In this document: positions 1-14,000 of the stretch, piece after piece
How the letters are laid out: every line of letters starts with the position of its first letter
Position numbering within the stretch: the first letter of the stretch is position 1
Made by a program: the position numbers and the translations under genes
The notes under the pieces: generated by a model
The model's database searches: none
What the model saw: the letters and a program-made list of their open reading frames with translations, nothing else
Told to the model about the DNA's origin: nothing
Source of the DNA: Synanceia verrucosa
Taxonomy: Eukaryota > Chordata > Actinopteri > Perciformes > Synanceiidae
Assembly: GCA_029721515.1 (NCBI GenBank)
Contig: CM056569.1
Coordinates: 17,943,007 to 18,007,006 of the forward strand
Length of the DNA stretch: 64,000 nt
Direction: 5' to 3'

Positions 1-71
1 CTTTCTCAGGCATCGTCCTGCACAACGCTCAGCTCTATGAGACATCGCAGCTGGAAAACAGACGTAATCAG
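1..71 (+). CDS. pde5a: pde5a exon, end of GAF-A and linker (cut by window edge)
   Basis: Reads FSGIVLHNAQLYETSQ then LENRRNQ in the frame starting at base 3, matching the end of GAF-A and the start of the linker helix to GAF-B. The donor GT is at 72-73, phase 0. The 5' boundary of this exon is outside the window. Confidence 0.95.
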
Positions 72-1918
72 GTGGGTCAGTGTGAACAATTGTCTCTAAA
101 GGTGTGAATACAGTGAAGAGACACACCTCTGATGGTGAGGTGTTCTTCCATGTGTGAATGTGCAGGTGCTGCTGGACCTGGCCAGTCTCATCTTTGAGGA
201 GCAGCAGTGCCTGGAGGTTTTACTGAGGAAGATCGCAGGAACCATCCTGTCCTTCATGCAGGCCCAGGCTTGCACCATCTTCATCGCTGATGACGACTCT
301 ATGGTCAGCACACACACACACTCAGGTTAACATGTGAGTCTAGTGCACCAAACAACATACTTTATGGTTGTTTGAATGCAGTGAAACTGAAGCACAGAAC
401 AGTTCCCATGGTGTTGGAAGACCACTTTAGGACCTGGGAGATGGAGGATCAGTGCAGTGAGGTGGGAGGACAGAAGTTTGGAGATCACAAAAGATATTTG
501 TAACTAAAACTGTACAATCATCATAAACATACAGCTACATACTGTATGTGAAATTTGGCTACTGCATTCAACCTATCCTTTGGCTTAGGCTTCTGAGTCT
601 TGTTTAAGGACACAGCACCATGAAGACAGTGGGAGCCAGCTATTTTCCCCAGAGAACAGTCATCCTGATGCTATAGCTGCATACAGCTGGATTGCTAACG
701 TTAGCTTAGCAGCTAAATTGGGGGAATAAACTGAAAAAAAGTAAAATTGACTTCCATGTCTTCATGTTATGTAATTAGACATACATTAACAAGTGTGTTG
801 GGTAGATACTCCAAAAAAGTAATTGATTACACATTACTAGTCACTTTTACAAAAATACTTCAATAAATTACTCACTGCTGAAAGGTACACTACTTATTAC
901 ATTACTTTTGGATTACTCTGTAACACCACCTGAGATGCAGGATAGCTCAACTGCCAGAAACGACTTAATCTGCATCTCTTTTAGACTGAAAAGCTGGTGA
1001 TAGCTGTGGCCGGAGATGCTCAGTTTAATTTAATTTAATTTTTACCTTTTATGTGCTTTACTGTAAAACACTTGACAACACATGAAGCAGTTTGCCAATG
1101 TAAACATTACAAATATATTTAGAGCAAATGGATACAAGGGTCTTTTGTTTCCTTTGAAATGAAGCAAAGCTTAATGGACTTTTGATGAATAGCCACTTTC
1201 AGGAGTGTGATTAGTTATGTCAGCAGTCCTCTGACACTTCTGACAGCAAGAGGTTTTATACACAGAGCAGACAGAACAGTGGCTGACAGTGTTTTAATGT
1301 GCTTTACACACACTGCACTCTGTGCAGAATCCTCTGTGGACATCAACATTTGTTTTGGCTTGTCCTCCTCAGGGTGTCCAGCACCTGAAAAACACACACT
1401 GACACACTCACACAAGAAAAGGAAGCAAATGAAGTGTCATATACTGAGGGGACTGATAGACAGGACTGAGAGCAGGGAGAGGCGCAAGGCTGCAACTCCT
1501 GTCTGCACAGCAACTCCAGCTGCTCTCTGGTTCTCTCTCATTCTCCCTCTGTTCTCTCTTGGTTCTCTCATGATTCTCTCTGGTTCTCTCTTGGTTTTCT
1601 CATGATTCTCTCTGGTTCTCTCTCTTGGTTCTCTCTGGTTCTCCCTTGATTCTCTCTGGTTCTCTCTCATTCACTCTTGGTTGTCTCTTGGTTCTGTCTG
1701 GTCCTCTCTCATTCACTTTTGGTTATCTCTTGGTTCTCTGTTGTTTCTCTCTGGGGCCTCTATTGTTCACTCTTGGTTCTCTCTGGTTCTCAAATGGTTT
1801 TCTTTGGGTTCTCTCTGGTCCTCTCTTGTTCACTCTTGGTTCTCTCTGGTTCTCACATAGTTTTCTTTGGGTTCTCTCTGGTTGTCTCTTGGTTCTCTTT
1901 GGTTTTCTCAGGTTGTCT

Positions 1919-1949
<31 letters not shown>

Positions 1950-4900
1950 TGGCTGTTCCGAATGTCAAGTTGTGCTAAATGTTGGTTTTATAAAGTATGA
2001 ACTCCAGGTCTGGGTTAAATGGCTGGGGAGGACTTTGGCATTGAAGCGATCTGTATCAGCTTACAAAACATACAGTATTTTAGACCCACTTGTTTTAAAC
2101 AATCTGTAAAAAATAGGTTGGTATCAGAGGAAAATGAGAATGAATTTCTTTGAAATGATTTTTTTATTTCTTGTAATTTGAGTGAAGTGGATCTTTAACA
2201 TTAAAAATGAAGGTATTTCATTTCATAGAGCTCCACAGTGTGTATGAACTGTATGTGCGTGTTTGTCCCTCTCATGACCTCAGAGTTACCAGACCAGCTG
2301 TCTCCCTCTCTTTTATATCCCTCCCTTCTTCTCTCTCTTGTCTTTTTACTTACCAAACATTTACTCTGAGATTAGCAACTTTTACAGGCCTTATTTGCCA
2401 GACGGCCCTCTGTATACAGGTGTCAGCATTATACATCTGTGGTTTCTCAGGCAGGACCCATTTGAATGTAAGTTTTCCTCTAGGAAAGGAGCTTTCCTGT
2501 AGGAAGTCTAATAAATGACAGCGCTGCTCTTTAACACTCGGCCATACCAACAATAACACAGGAGTTTTCAAGATGTTTGCCTGTGTTGGCTCACTTCTTT
2601 TTACTGCAGCTTGTGGCATCTGTTTGGAAACAGGCGTGTGTGCGTGCTTATGTTCAACATACACATACCATTTGTATGTGATGTATTTGTATTGTACTGT
2701 ACAGTACATGTATGTACAAGATAGGACTGCTATATCTGAAATCCACTGTCATGTGATATCAATGTGTGCGATATAAAGTACATGTTGCAAAAGACTATTT
2801 GAACTGTGATAAATGGACATCAACGACCTGCATGTCAATATACGTATAATCACCAATGATCCCTCCAAAATACCATATTAAGACCTTGAGGAACACCATA
2901 GCAAAAGCCGTGCTGTTCTTTCGACATGCTATACTATGACACTTTCATCAGAATCAACATGCTATGATTTGGATTTTTATACTTTTTTCATCATATTAAT
3001 CTATGAATTTATGCAACAGACTATAATGAGATTGATGACCTTTTTTTTACATACAGTTATATTTCTGTAATTAGTTCTGTTCTGGAAACTGCACAGAAAC
3101 ACCCCTCCGATCAATATAGCTAAGGGGGCTGTAGTTAGTGGTACATAAACACATATAACATATATAAATAAATGTGAAGTTTCTAAAAAAAAATTGTCAC
3201 TCCATGAAGTGGTTACTGTGGGGATGAACAATTCCAAGATTTCTTTTAGTTTAGAAATATTAAAATACAACCTTTTAAGAAAAAGTTAAAATAGACATTT
3301 TCCCCAAAATCTGCATGGGATTAGTATTAGCATGCATTTTCATCCACATATCTTGAGGTTAAACATCAAGGAACCCCTTTGAAAATAATCATGTCATTGT
3401 TGTGTGTCCTTGCTAACATTTAGTGCAACTTGCTACCATTATTTACCATTATTCCGGAAAAGCTAGCATGACATGCTCTGGTGTGTTGTGAATGACAATG
3501 TTATGCTGGTTCTGTAATAGAACAACCAATTCTGACATTTTTCTGTATCTGTGAGTGATAAGCCTGATGTGTGTCCCTTCATCATTCTTTGACATGTAAA
3601 ACCTTGACCTTGATTCATTTCAATATTCCTACACGCACAAAAAAAAAAAAAAATCCATTATCCCGTGTCATCTTGTTATAAACTTTCATGCTTGCCAGAG
3701 ACCCCCAATAAATGTCATAACAGTGCTGGCTCCTTTTTCTGTTTAAAACAGCTTTATTACTTTCACCGAGATAGATCACAGTGAACAAATGCCACAGAGT
3801 GAAGGTGTGTATAAGCTTGCATGGGTAGGGGGGCAAATTTTTCCAAAACCAAGAAACCTTGTCCATCTTTAACATCCTGTCCCCATCTCTTAAAAATGGA
3901 TCTTTTGCTAGGGTTTATGGAGTGCAGGTTGAGAGAAAACAAGTCCCTATAAGGTGGGGAATGGCAACAGAAAGACTGGAATGTGGACATAAACTCTCCC
4001 TCTGGCAAAGCTTGAGGGGTATTAGATCTTCCTGTTTTTTTCACCTTGTAGATGTTATTCAGGCAGCATGCCTGCTTAACCTACGCTGTTTGGATCTTGG
4101 GTTTAGTCATAATGGCTTAATTGGAGGAAATGAGGAAGTTGATATGGCCAGAAAAGGCTCAGGGTGGACCTGCAGTGAAGCACATAAAACGTGTTTGTTT
4201 AGTTTGAGGCTACAGTACTGCCAAAACCTGTTGTCACCTGATCATAATGATATTATACCATGTACAACTTGATGAAATTACTGTTATATCTCAGACAGTT
4301 TTATTGTTTTTGCAGAACTCCTTCTCCAGTGTCTTTCATATGGAATACGAAGAGCTGGCTGAAGTCCTGGATATCCCTAAAAGGTAAGGTGATCGCCCTC
4401 AACTGCAACCCATGATTTAATTAAAAGTCCTGCATATTGGCCTTAAGGCGTTCTCCAGCTGTTTCAGTCTATGATTTCAACCTGTAATAATGTGTCATTG
4501 AATCTGCAATCTAATCTCTTTCCTCATACTCAGAGGTTTGTGTAACAGATATTCATACAAGGATTCATTATAATCATATTTATAGTGTTCAGCAAATGTA
4601 TCAGAACAGCAAAGCTCCTCCAGCATCATTTCATCCACTTTAACTAGACTCTTTCCTTCTCACTGAGTTCCCTACTCTTCATCATTTTGAACAACATTGG
4701 GGAATTTCACCACCTACATTGAAAAAATGTGTAATATTGCAGTGAGTTGTATACTGCACACACTGATGTGCTGCAGATTTAGATCCTTGTTATCTCCGCC
4801 AAGGAGGTTATGTTTTCACCAGTGTTTATTTGTTTGTTGGTTCGCAAAATAACTCAAAAAGTTGTGGACGGATTTAAAGAAATTCAAGGTTGGTCAGAAG

Positions 4901-7900
4901 TGGCCTAACTTCCATCCATCCATCCATTTTCTAACGCATATCCTCATAGGGTCGTGAGGGGGCTGGAGCCTATCCCAGCTGTCTTAGGGTGAAAGGCAGG
5001 GTACACCCTGGACAAGTCTCCAGTTCATCACAGAACACATAGAGACAGACAACCACTCACATTCACACCTATGGACAATTTAAATTAGCCAGTTAACCTA
5101 ATCCCCATGCATGTTTTTGGATGGATGGAGGAAGCCAGAGTACTCAGAGAGAACCCACGCAGACACGGGGAGAACATGAAAACTCCACACAGAAGGGCCC
5201 CGGGCCAGGATTCAAATTCGGTACCTTCTTGCTGTAAGGTGACAGTGCTAATTAATTTTTGGTGGTGATCAGATCTGACTCAAGTGCGCCACAGAAAATT
5301 AATCAGTTTTAAGTTAGGCCACTTCCAGCCAATGCTGAGAATTTCATCAAAAACCATCAATTTTTGATTTAGCTTGCAAACCAACAAACCAACAAACAAG
5401 CCGGTGAAAACATAACCTTCTTGGCGGCAGGGGTAACTTTAAATAAAAAGCCGCCGCTTTGGTGGTGAGTGATATTCTAGTTATCTTATCCTTTCATGTG
5501 TTGCTTTTTTAATGTCCAGTCACATTCTTTGAGCTTTCTTCACTCAGTCCATTTACATTTACATTTACATTTACTTTGTCACATTTATTCTCAAATTTGA
5601 TCCAGAACACTGGAATTCACTGGGTAGTCAGAAATGAATCCAGAATAACAAACAAACATAACACATTTTTCTGTTCAGTAATGAAATAAAAAAAGAATGT
5701 GAATGAAAGAATGTGCTTTGATATTTTATTTTTTCCGCTTTTTTTTAGAAATCAGTAAATTTGAAAATTCCTGGATAACAACAATAATTTTATTTTCACA
5801 TTCATACTGTTAATTTAGGGCATCGGTGGTAAACCCCTTACACTGGATGGAGGAATAATACATTTATTAAACACTGTATATTCACAGAAGTAGAAAAAGA
5901 GTGATGTGAAGCAAGGTTTTGGCAGTAGTGAATGACTCATTGTGCCCAATCAGTCAGTTTGAATTGCAAGAGAAAAGAAAGTTTATAGAGCTGATTTGCA
6001 GCCCCATGGGATCGACTTGAAGTAATCCGCCTTCTTCACCTGCCAAATAACCAGGCAGGTTTTCTGCTCAAAGCCCTTGATCTCATTAGCCGGGCTCATT
6101 TGGCTCCATACGCTGTCTTCAGGGTTGATTTGACAGCACCTCAATCACGAATTATGATGATGAAGTGGGCCCTTTCACTCTCTTGGAGGCAATCCAAGAC
6201 CTTTCCAAGACGGTCAGAGAGGTAATAGTTGCTCGTCACGCATACAGATGTTTGGGTTTTCAGGTCAACATGCCCTTTTATTGTACTATTTGTCACAACT
6301 ACAGTACATTAGTTGCATATGTGGAGAAGAAGTTCTGCTGATGTGATGCCTGATTTTTTTTTTTAATCCATGTGTATGTTTGTAAAATAAGATAAATTTA
6401 GGTGCAGATACAGAGAAAAAGAATCAAATAAAAAGTACTATAGAGCTCCGGGAATTGACGTCACACAATCCCAGCATGTCAAAACCAAAACACAGTCATT
6501 TTGGCAGTAAAGCGCTCTGTTCAAACTACTACCAGGGATCTTGCCGCTTGCAGCTAAACACCTGTAAACTTTATCAGAGATATAGTGGATAGTTGTTGTG
6601 CTCCAGGATGCCATAACAGCCGAGGATGAGCAAAGAGAAGATCATTTTACAGGATTCCCAATGAACCTGAGCAAAGACATAGATAATAACTGCCATAAAA
6701 CATGCAAGAAGCAATCATAAGAAAACAGAGCAACAGAATCCAGTGTGCTTTTATTACGATTCCTATCGGCTGTACTTTAATTAAACGCACGTTAGACCTA
6801 GGTATTACGGCATGGCGCCACTTGTCAGCAGTGCCAAAATGGCGATGTAAACAAACGAAGTCACGTGGGGTCCGGCGCTCTATACATAAGAGCTGACAAC
6901 GCCACTTCCTGTGTAAAGTATCAATGAAACTTTGTTATGTTACAGTTCCACCATAATATCATGGTGGTCAACCCCCTTCTGGCATTGTCAGTGTGTTTTC
7001 TCTTCTCTAATTTTTCCCAGCTGAGTTTTTGTTTCTTCTGCTGTATCAACCCCCACAAAATATGCTGACATACTATAAATCCTACTCCCCAGAAGCCAAG
7101 TGGACATGTTGCACGGCACACCCGTCTCTCTCCTGTTGTTTCCTGTTTAGCAAAGATCAATTTAAGAACTGTAAAATACATAGAGTCATGGAAAAATGAT
7201 TACACCACCCTTGTTTTCTTTGATTTCTTGTTCATTTTAATGCCTGGTATCGTTACATGTATATTACCTGAAGAATACAATGAACAGGACAAAATATGCA
7301 GCTGATTCCATACTTGATATTTGTCCAAGAGGTCATTTCATGTCAGAAGCAGCACTGCATGTGCAAAGGCCTAGAGTGGTTTCCTGCTTATGTGTAAGCT
7401 GTAGCACAACGCAGACGTTGTCAGCTCTCACATAGTACCTAAAACAAAAGAATTATGTGAAGCCACAAAGACAGCCATCTTGGCACAGCTGGAAATTGGC
7501 GTGAGTGAGAGACAGGTTGCCAACAAACTGAAGATACCCAAGACAGCCGTTCATTACACGAAGAAAAAACAAGACCAACATGGTACTACCAAACTGCAAG
7601 CTGGTCAGCAGGAAAGGTCTTTCCACCCACCAGATGACCGTAAACTCATCCATTCCTGTGTCAGGAATCTTCATCAGATCTCCAGGGACCTTAAAAAGGA
7701 GTGGGCACTGTCCAGAAATGTGATTTGTTCAATAAGGACAGTTGTAAACTGACTTCTTTAAGCTGGTCTGAAGTCACACAGGGCACAGTAAAAGCCCTTC
7801 ATCAACCAAAGGCAGAGGAAAGCCTGGATACTCTTTGCTGGGGTTCACACGGATTGGATTGTTTATGACTGGGCTGAGCTTCTCCTCACTGATGAATCCA

Positions 7901-10900
7901 ATTTAGAGTTGATGCCCACTCCAGCCCACTTAAAGGTTAGGAGGAAGCCTCGAGAAAAATACCAACCAGACTGTCTTGTCCTTACAGTAAAACATGGAGG
8001 TGGATCAGTGATGATCTGGGCTTTTTTCAGTCTGGCTGGATCAGAGTGAATGAAGCGGGTCATGTACACGACTACTCTAGAAAATAGTCTTCTACCATCA
8101 GCTGGAAAACTCTGTCCTGCCTCCAATGACTGGGTTTACCAACAAGACAATGCTCCTTGCAGCACAGAAAGGTCAGTTAAAGCCTGGATGGAGAACCAGA
8201 AAAGTGGAACCATGCCTTGGCCTCTCCATCACCAGATCTAAATCCAACTGAAAACCTGTGGAAAATCCTCAAACTCAGAAAGGAAAACCACAAGCCCAAA
8301 ATCAAAGCAGGTTAGTTTGAATTAGTGCAACAGGAATGGACTGCTGTGACAGCAGAACAATGTTAGGTGGAGGGCATGCCAAGATGCATGGCTGCAGTCT
8401 TCAACAGTGATGCAATCAAGTATTATAACTTCTGTGGATCATGAGACTTTTTTCCGTGACTGTATATATGTTTTTAAATTTGCCTTTCTGTAAACTGGAC
8501 AGCCTGCATTCAACAATTTTGTAATTATTGCCCTATTCGCACAGGATTAGTATTACCTGGGGATGACTGGTAACTTGCAAATTACCGCCACATCTCTGTG
8601 TTTCTTGCAGCGCATTCACACCGGATAAGCAACACGACCGGTGTTGTGATGTTTTTAGAGGACCAATCTACCATCTACGTTTTCCCTTGACAGAGTGACG
8701 GACAGTTAAAAAATATTTCATGCACGGAGGGAGATAGAAGAAAAGAACAATCAGTTGCTTACAGTTTTTAAAGCCAGGGCTGGAGGGCTCTCTGGTTACA
8801 GAGTTGGATGACCAATACACAGTTGGAGAAGTATATTCGCCGCTTATAATTTGCCCCTAAAAAGCTGTCAAAACTGCTGATCAAAATGGCCTCCATTATT
8901 CAAGTCAGAAAGAGATAGAAAAGGCATGCAGTTACAACTACAAACACCGAGATGCACATTCGCTTATCATTGAATGTCTGTGTTTGGTGAAATATAGTAG
9001 TTAATTTGAGGCAGAATTTTTACTTCACAAATTACAGACATGCCCTCCAGTGTGGTCAGGAGCAAATATAGTGCAAACAATTACATAAGTCACATAAGTT
9101 AACAACTCAGTTGATTCTGAAGGAACTCGTCTTTGAGATGAACTTGTTCTAACACATTTGTAGTCAATGAATTGTTAACACAACTGTACATATTTAGCCA
9201 TTTAATTTTTTACATTTTAGGGGAATCTGAGCTTCCCTTGCAGTGTTAGAAAAATTGCCTCTGTTATCACTGTAGGCAAATGGTTCAATGTCATGATGCA
9301 CTGGGGTTGCCGACAATGCAAATCAAGACAGTTCAGGCGGAGTTCAGTCCAACACAGGCTCAATGCGCCCTACATTCGTTTGGAACCAGTCTGAGACCAC
9401 CTCTTCAACGGGGCTCCGCTTGTTTTGGTCCGGACCCGAATGCGAATGTGTTCACACCTCCCAAATGAACTGCACCAAGGGGGTAAACGCTCCAGGGTTC
9501 GATTCAACCGAACTAAACAAGGCAGGTGTGAAAACGGCCTAACTGTTGAGAATGTATGGATTTAAAATAGAAATCTGACTATAGCATTACACATCTTACA
9601 TAAATGTTTGCAATGCTTTGACGAAAAATATAAACCATTCTCAGTTGGTACTAGGGGGCCCAAAGTGAGTCAAGAAACTCTCCCCCACCATTACTCCAGC
9701 AGCAGCAGCTTGAACCATTGATACAAGGCAGGATGGATCCATGCTTTCATTTACTCCAAACTCTGACCATCTACCATGTGACTGTTCAGCTGAAATGGAG
9801 ACTGGACAGACCAGGCAACGTTTCTCCATCTTCTATTGTCCAGTTATGGTGATCCTGTATGAATTGTAGCCTCAGTTTCCTGTTCTTAGCTGACAGGTGT
9901 GTGCTCTTCTGCTGCTGTAGTCCATCTTCTTCAAGGTTCAGTGTTGTTCTTCACAGATGATGTGCTGCATTAATTGGTTGGAACCAGTGGTTATTAGAGT
10001 TACTGTTGCCTTTCTATCATCTCCATCAGTCTGTCTGTGACCTCTCACATCAAAAAGGCATCTTGTTCACTGGATATTTTCTCTTTTCTGGACCATTCTC
10101 TGTAAACCCTAGAGATGGTTGGAGTGAAAATCCCAGTAGATCAGCAGTTTCTGAAATACTCAGACCAGCCCATCTGGCACCAACAGCCATGCCACGTTCA
10201 AAGTCACTTAAATCTTGTTGTCTTGACCATGTCTACATGACTAAATGCGTTGAGTTGCTGCCATGTGATTGGCTGATTAGAAATTTGCATTATTGAGGAG
10301 CTGAACAGGTGTACCTCATGAAGTGACCGGTGAAAACTCAAGTGACTACAGTTCATAAACTGCATAATTACCACTTTTCCTGCATCTCCTATGATAATGA
10401 TAATGTCTCATTAATGCAAGTGCAATCATCAAAGAGATCAAAAAGAAAGAGCACAAATATAAATGAAGGTCAATCAGAGACAAAATGCTCTAACAGGCAG
10501 GATGAGTGGAAGGAAAATTATTGGAAGAGGCTCCAGCTGCAGAGCTTCCTGACATCAACTTGTTCTTCAGCCAGGAGGCAACCAAACTGCAATCTGATTT
10601 TAGATGCAATGATGTAGAGACTGCCCCCACATTCTCCACCCCTCAGCTCCCTGGTCTCCAGGGTGGCCTGGCCTCTCTAGTTGAATAGAATAGAATAGTT
10701 TTTTTATTCATCCCCCCTTGGGGGGAAATTCACCCACCACAGCAGCATAGACAAAATCACAGACACATTGCAGTAAGTTAGAAAAAAACAGTAGTGACAT
10801 AATAGTAATAATAATAAAATAGAATAAAATATTTACATATTTACAAAGAACTAAATACAATGGAATGAAAAATATATATATTTTACTTGTATAGATGAAA

Positions 10901-10974
10901 CTGTTGATTAAACATAATTATATATATATAATTATCTATACTTGTATAGATGAAACTGTTGATTAAACATAATT

Positions 10975-11033
<59 letters not shown>

Positions 11034-14000
11034 TGTTTAATGTAAACTGAAGGAGTGGGGTCAGCGGATGCTGAGGCGCATAGTGTGAAGAGGTCGCCAA
11101 CTTTCTGCAGAGTCAATCGCTACAGACCTCCAAACTTCATGTGGCCTTCAGATTAGCTCAAGAACAGTGCACAGAGAGCTTCATGGAATGGGTTTCCATG
11201 GCCGAGCAGCTCCATCCAAGCCATACATCACCAAGTGCAATGCAAAGCATCGGATGCAGTGGTGTAAAGCACGCCGCCACTGGACTCTACAGCAGTGGAG
11301 ACGTGTTCTCTGGAGTGACGAATCGCGCTTCGCCATCTGGCAATCTGATGGACGAGTCTGGGTTTGGCGGTTACCAGGAGAATGATACTTGTCGGACTGC
11401 ATTGTGCCAAGTGTAAAGTTTGGTGGAGGGGGGATTATAGTCAGGGGTGCACATAACTGGTACGCAGGTACGCATGTGCTACAAAACTGAGCCCTGCGTA
11501 CTGGCCCTTGTCCCCCCGCAGCGCTTATGCGTACCTGATAATGCAAATGGCTATTTATGTTGCCGACCGAGTATCTATGTTGAATGTTGGTAAAGTCAAA
11601 GATGTCTAAAAAGAAACAGACAACAGTCAGCAGTTTTTTTGGCGTTTCGCCACCACCACCAAAGAAACAACAACTGGAGCCAGAGTCGAAGAAAAGACTT
11701 TTTTCCGAAAAGTGGCTACAAGAAGTGCCATGGCTTGAGGCTAATGATGACCGGACTAAGATGTGGTGCAAGGTTTTCCGTGCGCATCCACAGCTAGCAG
11801 ACAAAACAGGTGCGTTTTATAAAGGCTCGAAGAATTTCAACCATCTATTATTTAACAAACACGAAAAGAGCAAGGAACATACCAACGTAGCGCAAGCCAT
11901 TGCCAATAAACAAGCTAGCCGAGATGAGATTGCAAGTCGCCCACTTAGCAGATGGCAAGACAAGCTTACCGAGGAACAAAGACAAGCCCTGTTCAATGTT
12001 TTTCTCCTCGCGTTTCATAAAGCCGAACATGCACGTCCCATGTCATCGTTTTCTGAGGATATTCCGTTGCTGAAGCGGCTAGGAGTAAATATCGGCACTG
12101 CTTATCATTCACGTGAAGGGGGGACAAGGATTATGCAGAGCATCGCTCACGCCATCAGTGGAGAGCTACGAGTAAAGTTACAGGCTGCACAGTATTGGGG
12201 GATTCTTTTTGACGGATCGGAGGACATTACAAAAACTGAACAAGAAATTGTCCACATTGTGTCAGTATCCAGCAATGGAGAGTTTTCATCAGACTTTCTT
12301 GGGTTGATTGAATTGGGTGCCGATCGAACCGCACAGGCAATTACAGATGGATTAGTGAAACTTTTTCACGACGCGGGCTTGAATGACTGGACGACAAAGT
12401 TGGTCGCCGTGTGCACAGACGGGGCAGCTGTTAACATCGGGGTGTACAACGGGGTTGTGCCAAAACTAAAACGACTAGTTACGATCGGAGACGCTCTTGT
12501 GCACATTCTGTGCACTGCACACACGCTGGAGAACTGCGCAAAATCAGCTGACTGCCAGGTTCCATACTGCAAGACCTTCAACCAGGCTGTGGTCAGACTG
12601 TTGCAGTTTTATTTACAGAAGGGTGGGGCGAAAAAAACAGCTGCATTGCAGAAGCTATGTGAAGAAAACGGGATAGCCTTTGTGAAATTGGGAAAGTTTC
12701 ATAATATCAGGTGGTCTGCATGGCGGCATGAAGTGCTGTTAAAAATATCAAGACTATTGCCAGCCATTAAAATGCAGTTGGCTACAAGTGATAACACTGA
12801 CTTGCAGCATATCTGCACAGAGCGTTTTCAATGCTTTCTATCACACATGGTTGACATTGGAAACATTTTAAAAACCACATCGATCAGATTTCAGAAAGAA
12901 AAGCTGATCATTGGGGAATGTAAGGACGAGCTCATGGTGGCCATTGGACAATTCAGACTTATGCTGGATGCTGGAGACCATAGTGCACAGACTTTTTCTA
13001 ATGCTGATGCTGACAGAGATAAGGCAGACTTACTCAGGGGGTTAATTGAAGAAATTCTAAATAATCCAAGTAACCCGGATGCTTACTCCAACATCAAAGA
13101 GCTGGTTAAGCTGTCTCTTGCACTGCCTTTGAGCAGTGCAGCTTGTGAGAGAGGTTTTTCACATCTAAACATAATTAAGACCAAGTACAGATCCCGCCTG
13201 TCACAAGCTCGTCTCTCAGCCCTTATGCACATCCACCTGTCAAAGTAAACCACAGAGACATTTAACCCAAAGCCAGCTGTTGACCTGTGGATGGAGACAG
13301 CGAATCGGAGGGTCAACCAAAGGCAAGGAGGTCCATCGGCAGCAGCAGCAGCATCATCATCATCAAGCTGAAGCAGTGGACATTGGGGGTGACACTGAGG
13401 AGGACAGTGGGAGCGACACTGAGGAGGACAGTGAGGGGGACTTTTAAGACTTATCGCGGATGAGGTGAGTACCAAACACTATCTGCTGGTACTCATATGA
13501 GTAACTCTCTAAAAAAGTTATGTGCACCCCTGATTATAGTGTGGGGTTGTTTTTCAGGAGCTGAGCTTGGCCCCTTAGTTTCAGTGAAAGGAACTCTGAA
13601 TGCTTCAGCATACCAAGACATTTTGCACAATTCCATGCTCCCAACTTTGTGGTAACAGTTTGGAGCTGGCCCCTTCCTCTTCCAACATGACTGTGCACCA
13701 GTGCACAAAGCAAGGTCCATAAAGACATGGAAGGATGACAGAGTCTGGTGCGGATAAACTTGACTGGCCTGCACAGAGAAGAAGAAGAAGACTTACTTTA
13801 TTTATCCCTCAATGGGGAAATTACATTTTTTCACTGTGTTATTATTTCTCAGTTGCACAGAGTCCTGACCTCAACCTCATAGAACACCTTTGGGATGAAT
13901 TAGAGCAGGGACTGAGAGCCAGGCCTTCTCGTTCAACATCAGTGTGTGACCTCACAAATACGCTTCTGGAAGAATGGTCAAAAATTCCCATAAACACACT

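Larger units (their letters stand above)
304..4315. other. pde5a intron
   Basis: Holds the pyrimidine-rich minisatellite (1517-1918) and CA microsatellite (1919-1946) described separately. The remainder is AT-rich intron with no recognisable gene or element. Confidence 0.6.

Noticed and set aside
1437..2000. Frames of 77-117 codons on both strands with REN/RENQ or SLGSLWF repeats
   Set aside because: Products of the pyrimidine-rich minisatellite.
3859..4272. 137-codon plus-strand frame upstream of a pde5a exon
   Set aside because: No homology recognised and it ends in a stop before the exon; intronic chance frame.
11181..11804. 207-codon minus-strand frame
   Set aside because: Antisense to the Tc1 transposase remnant and the start of the hAT transposase; no homology recognised.
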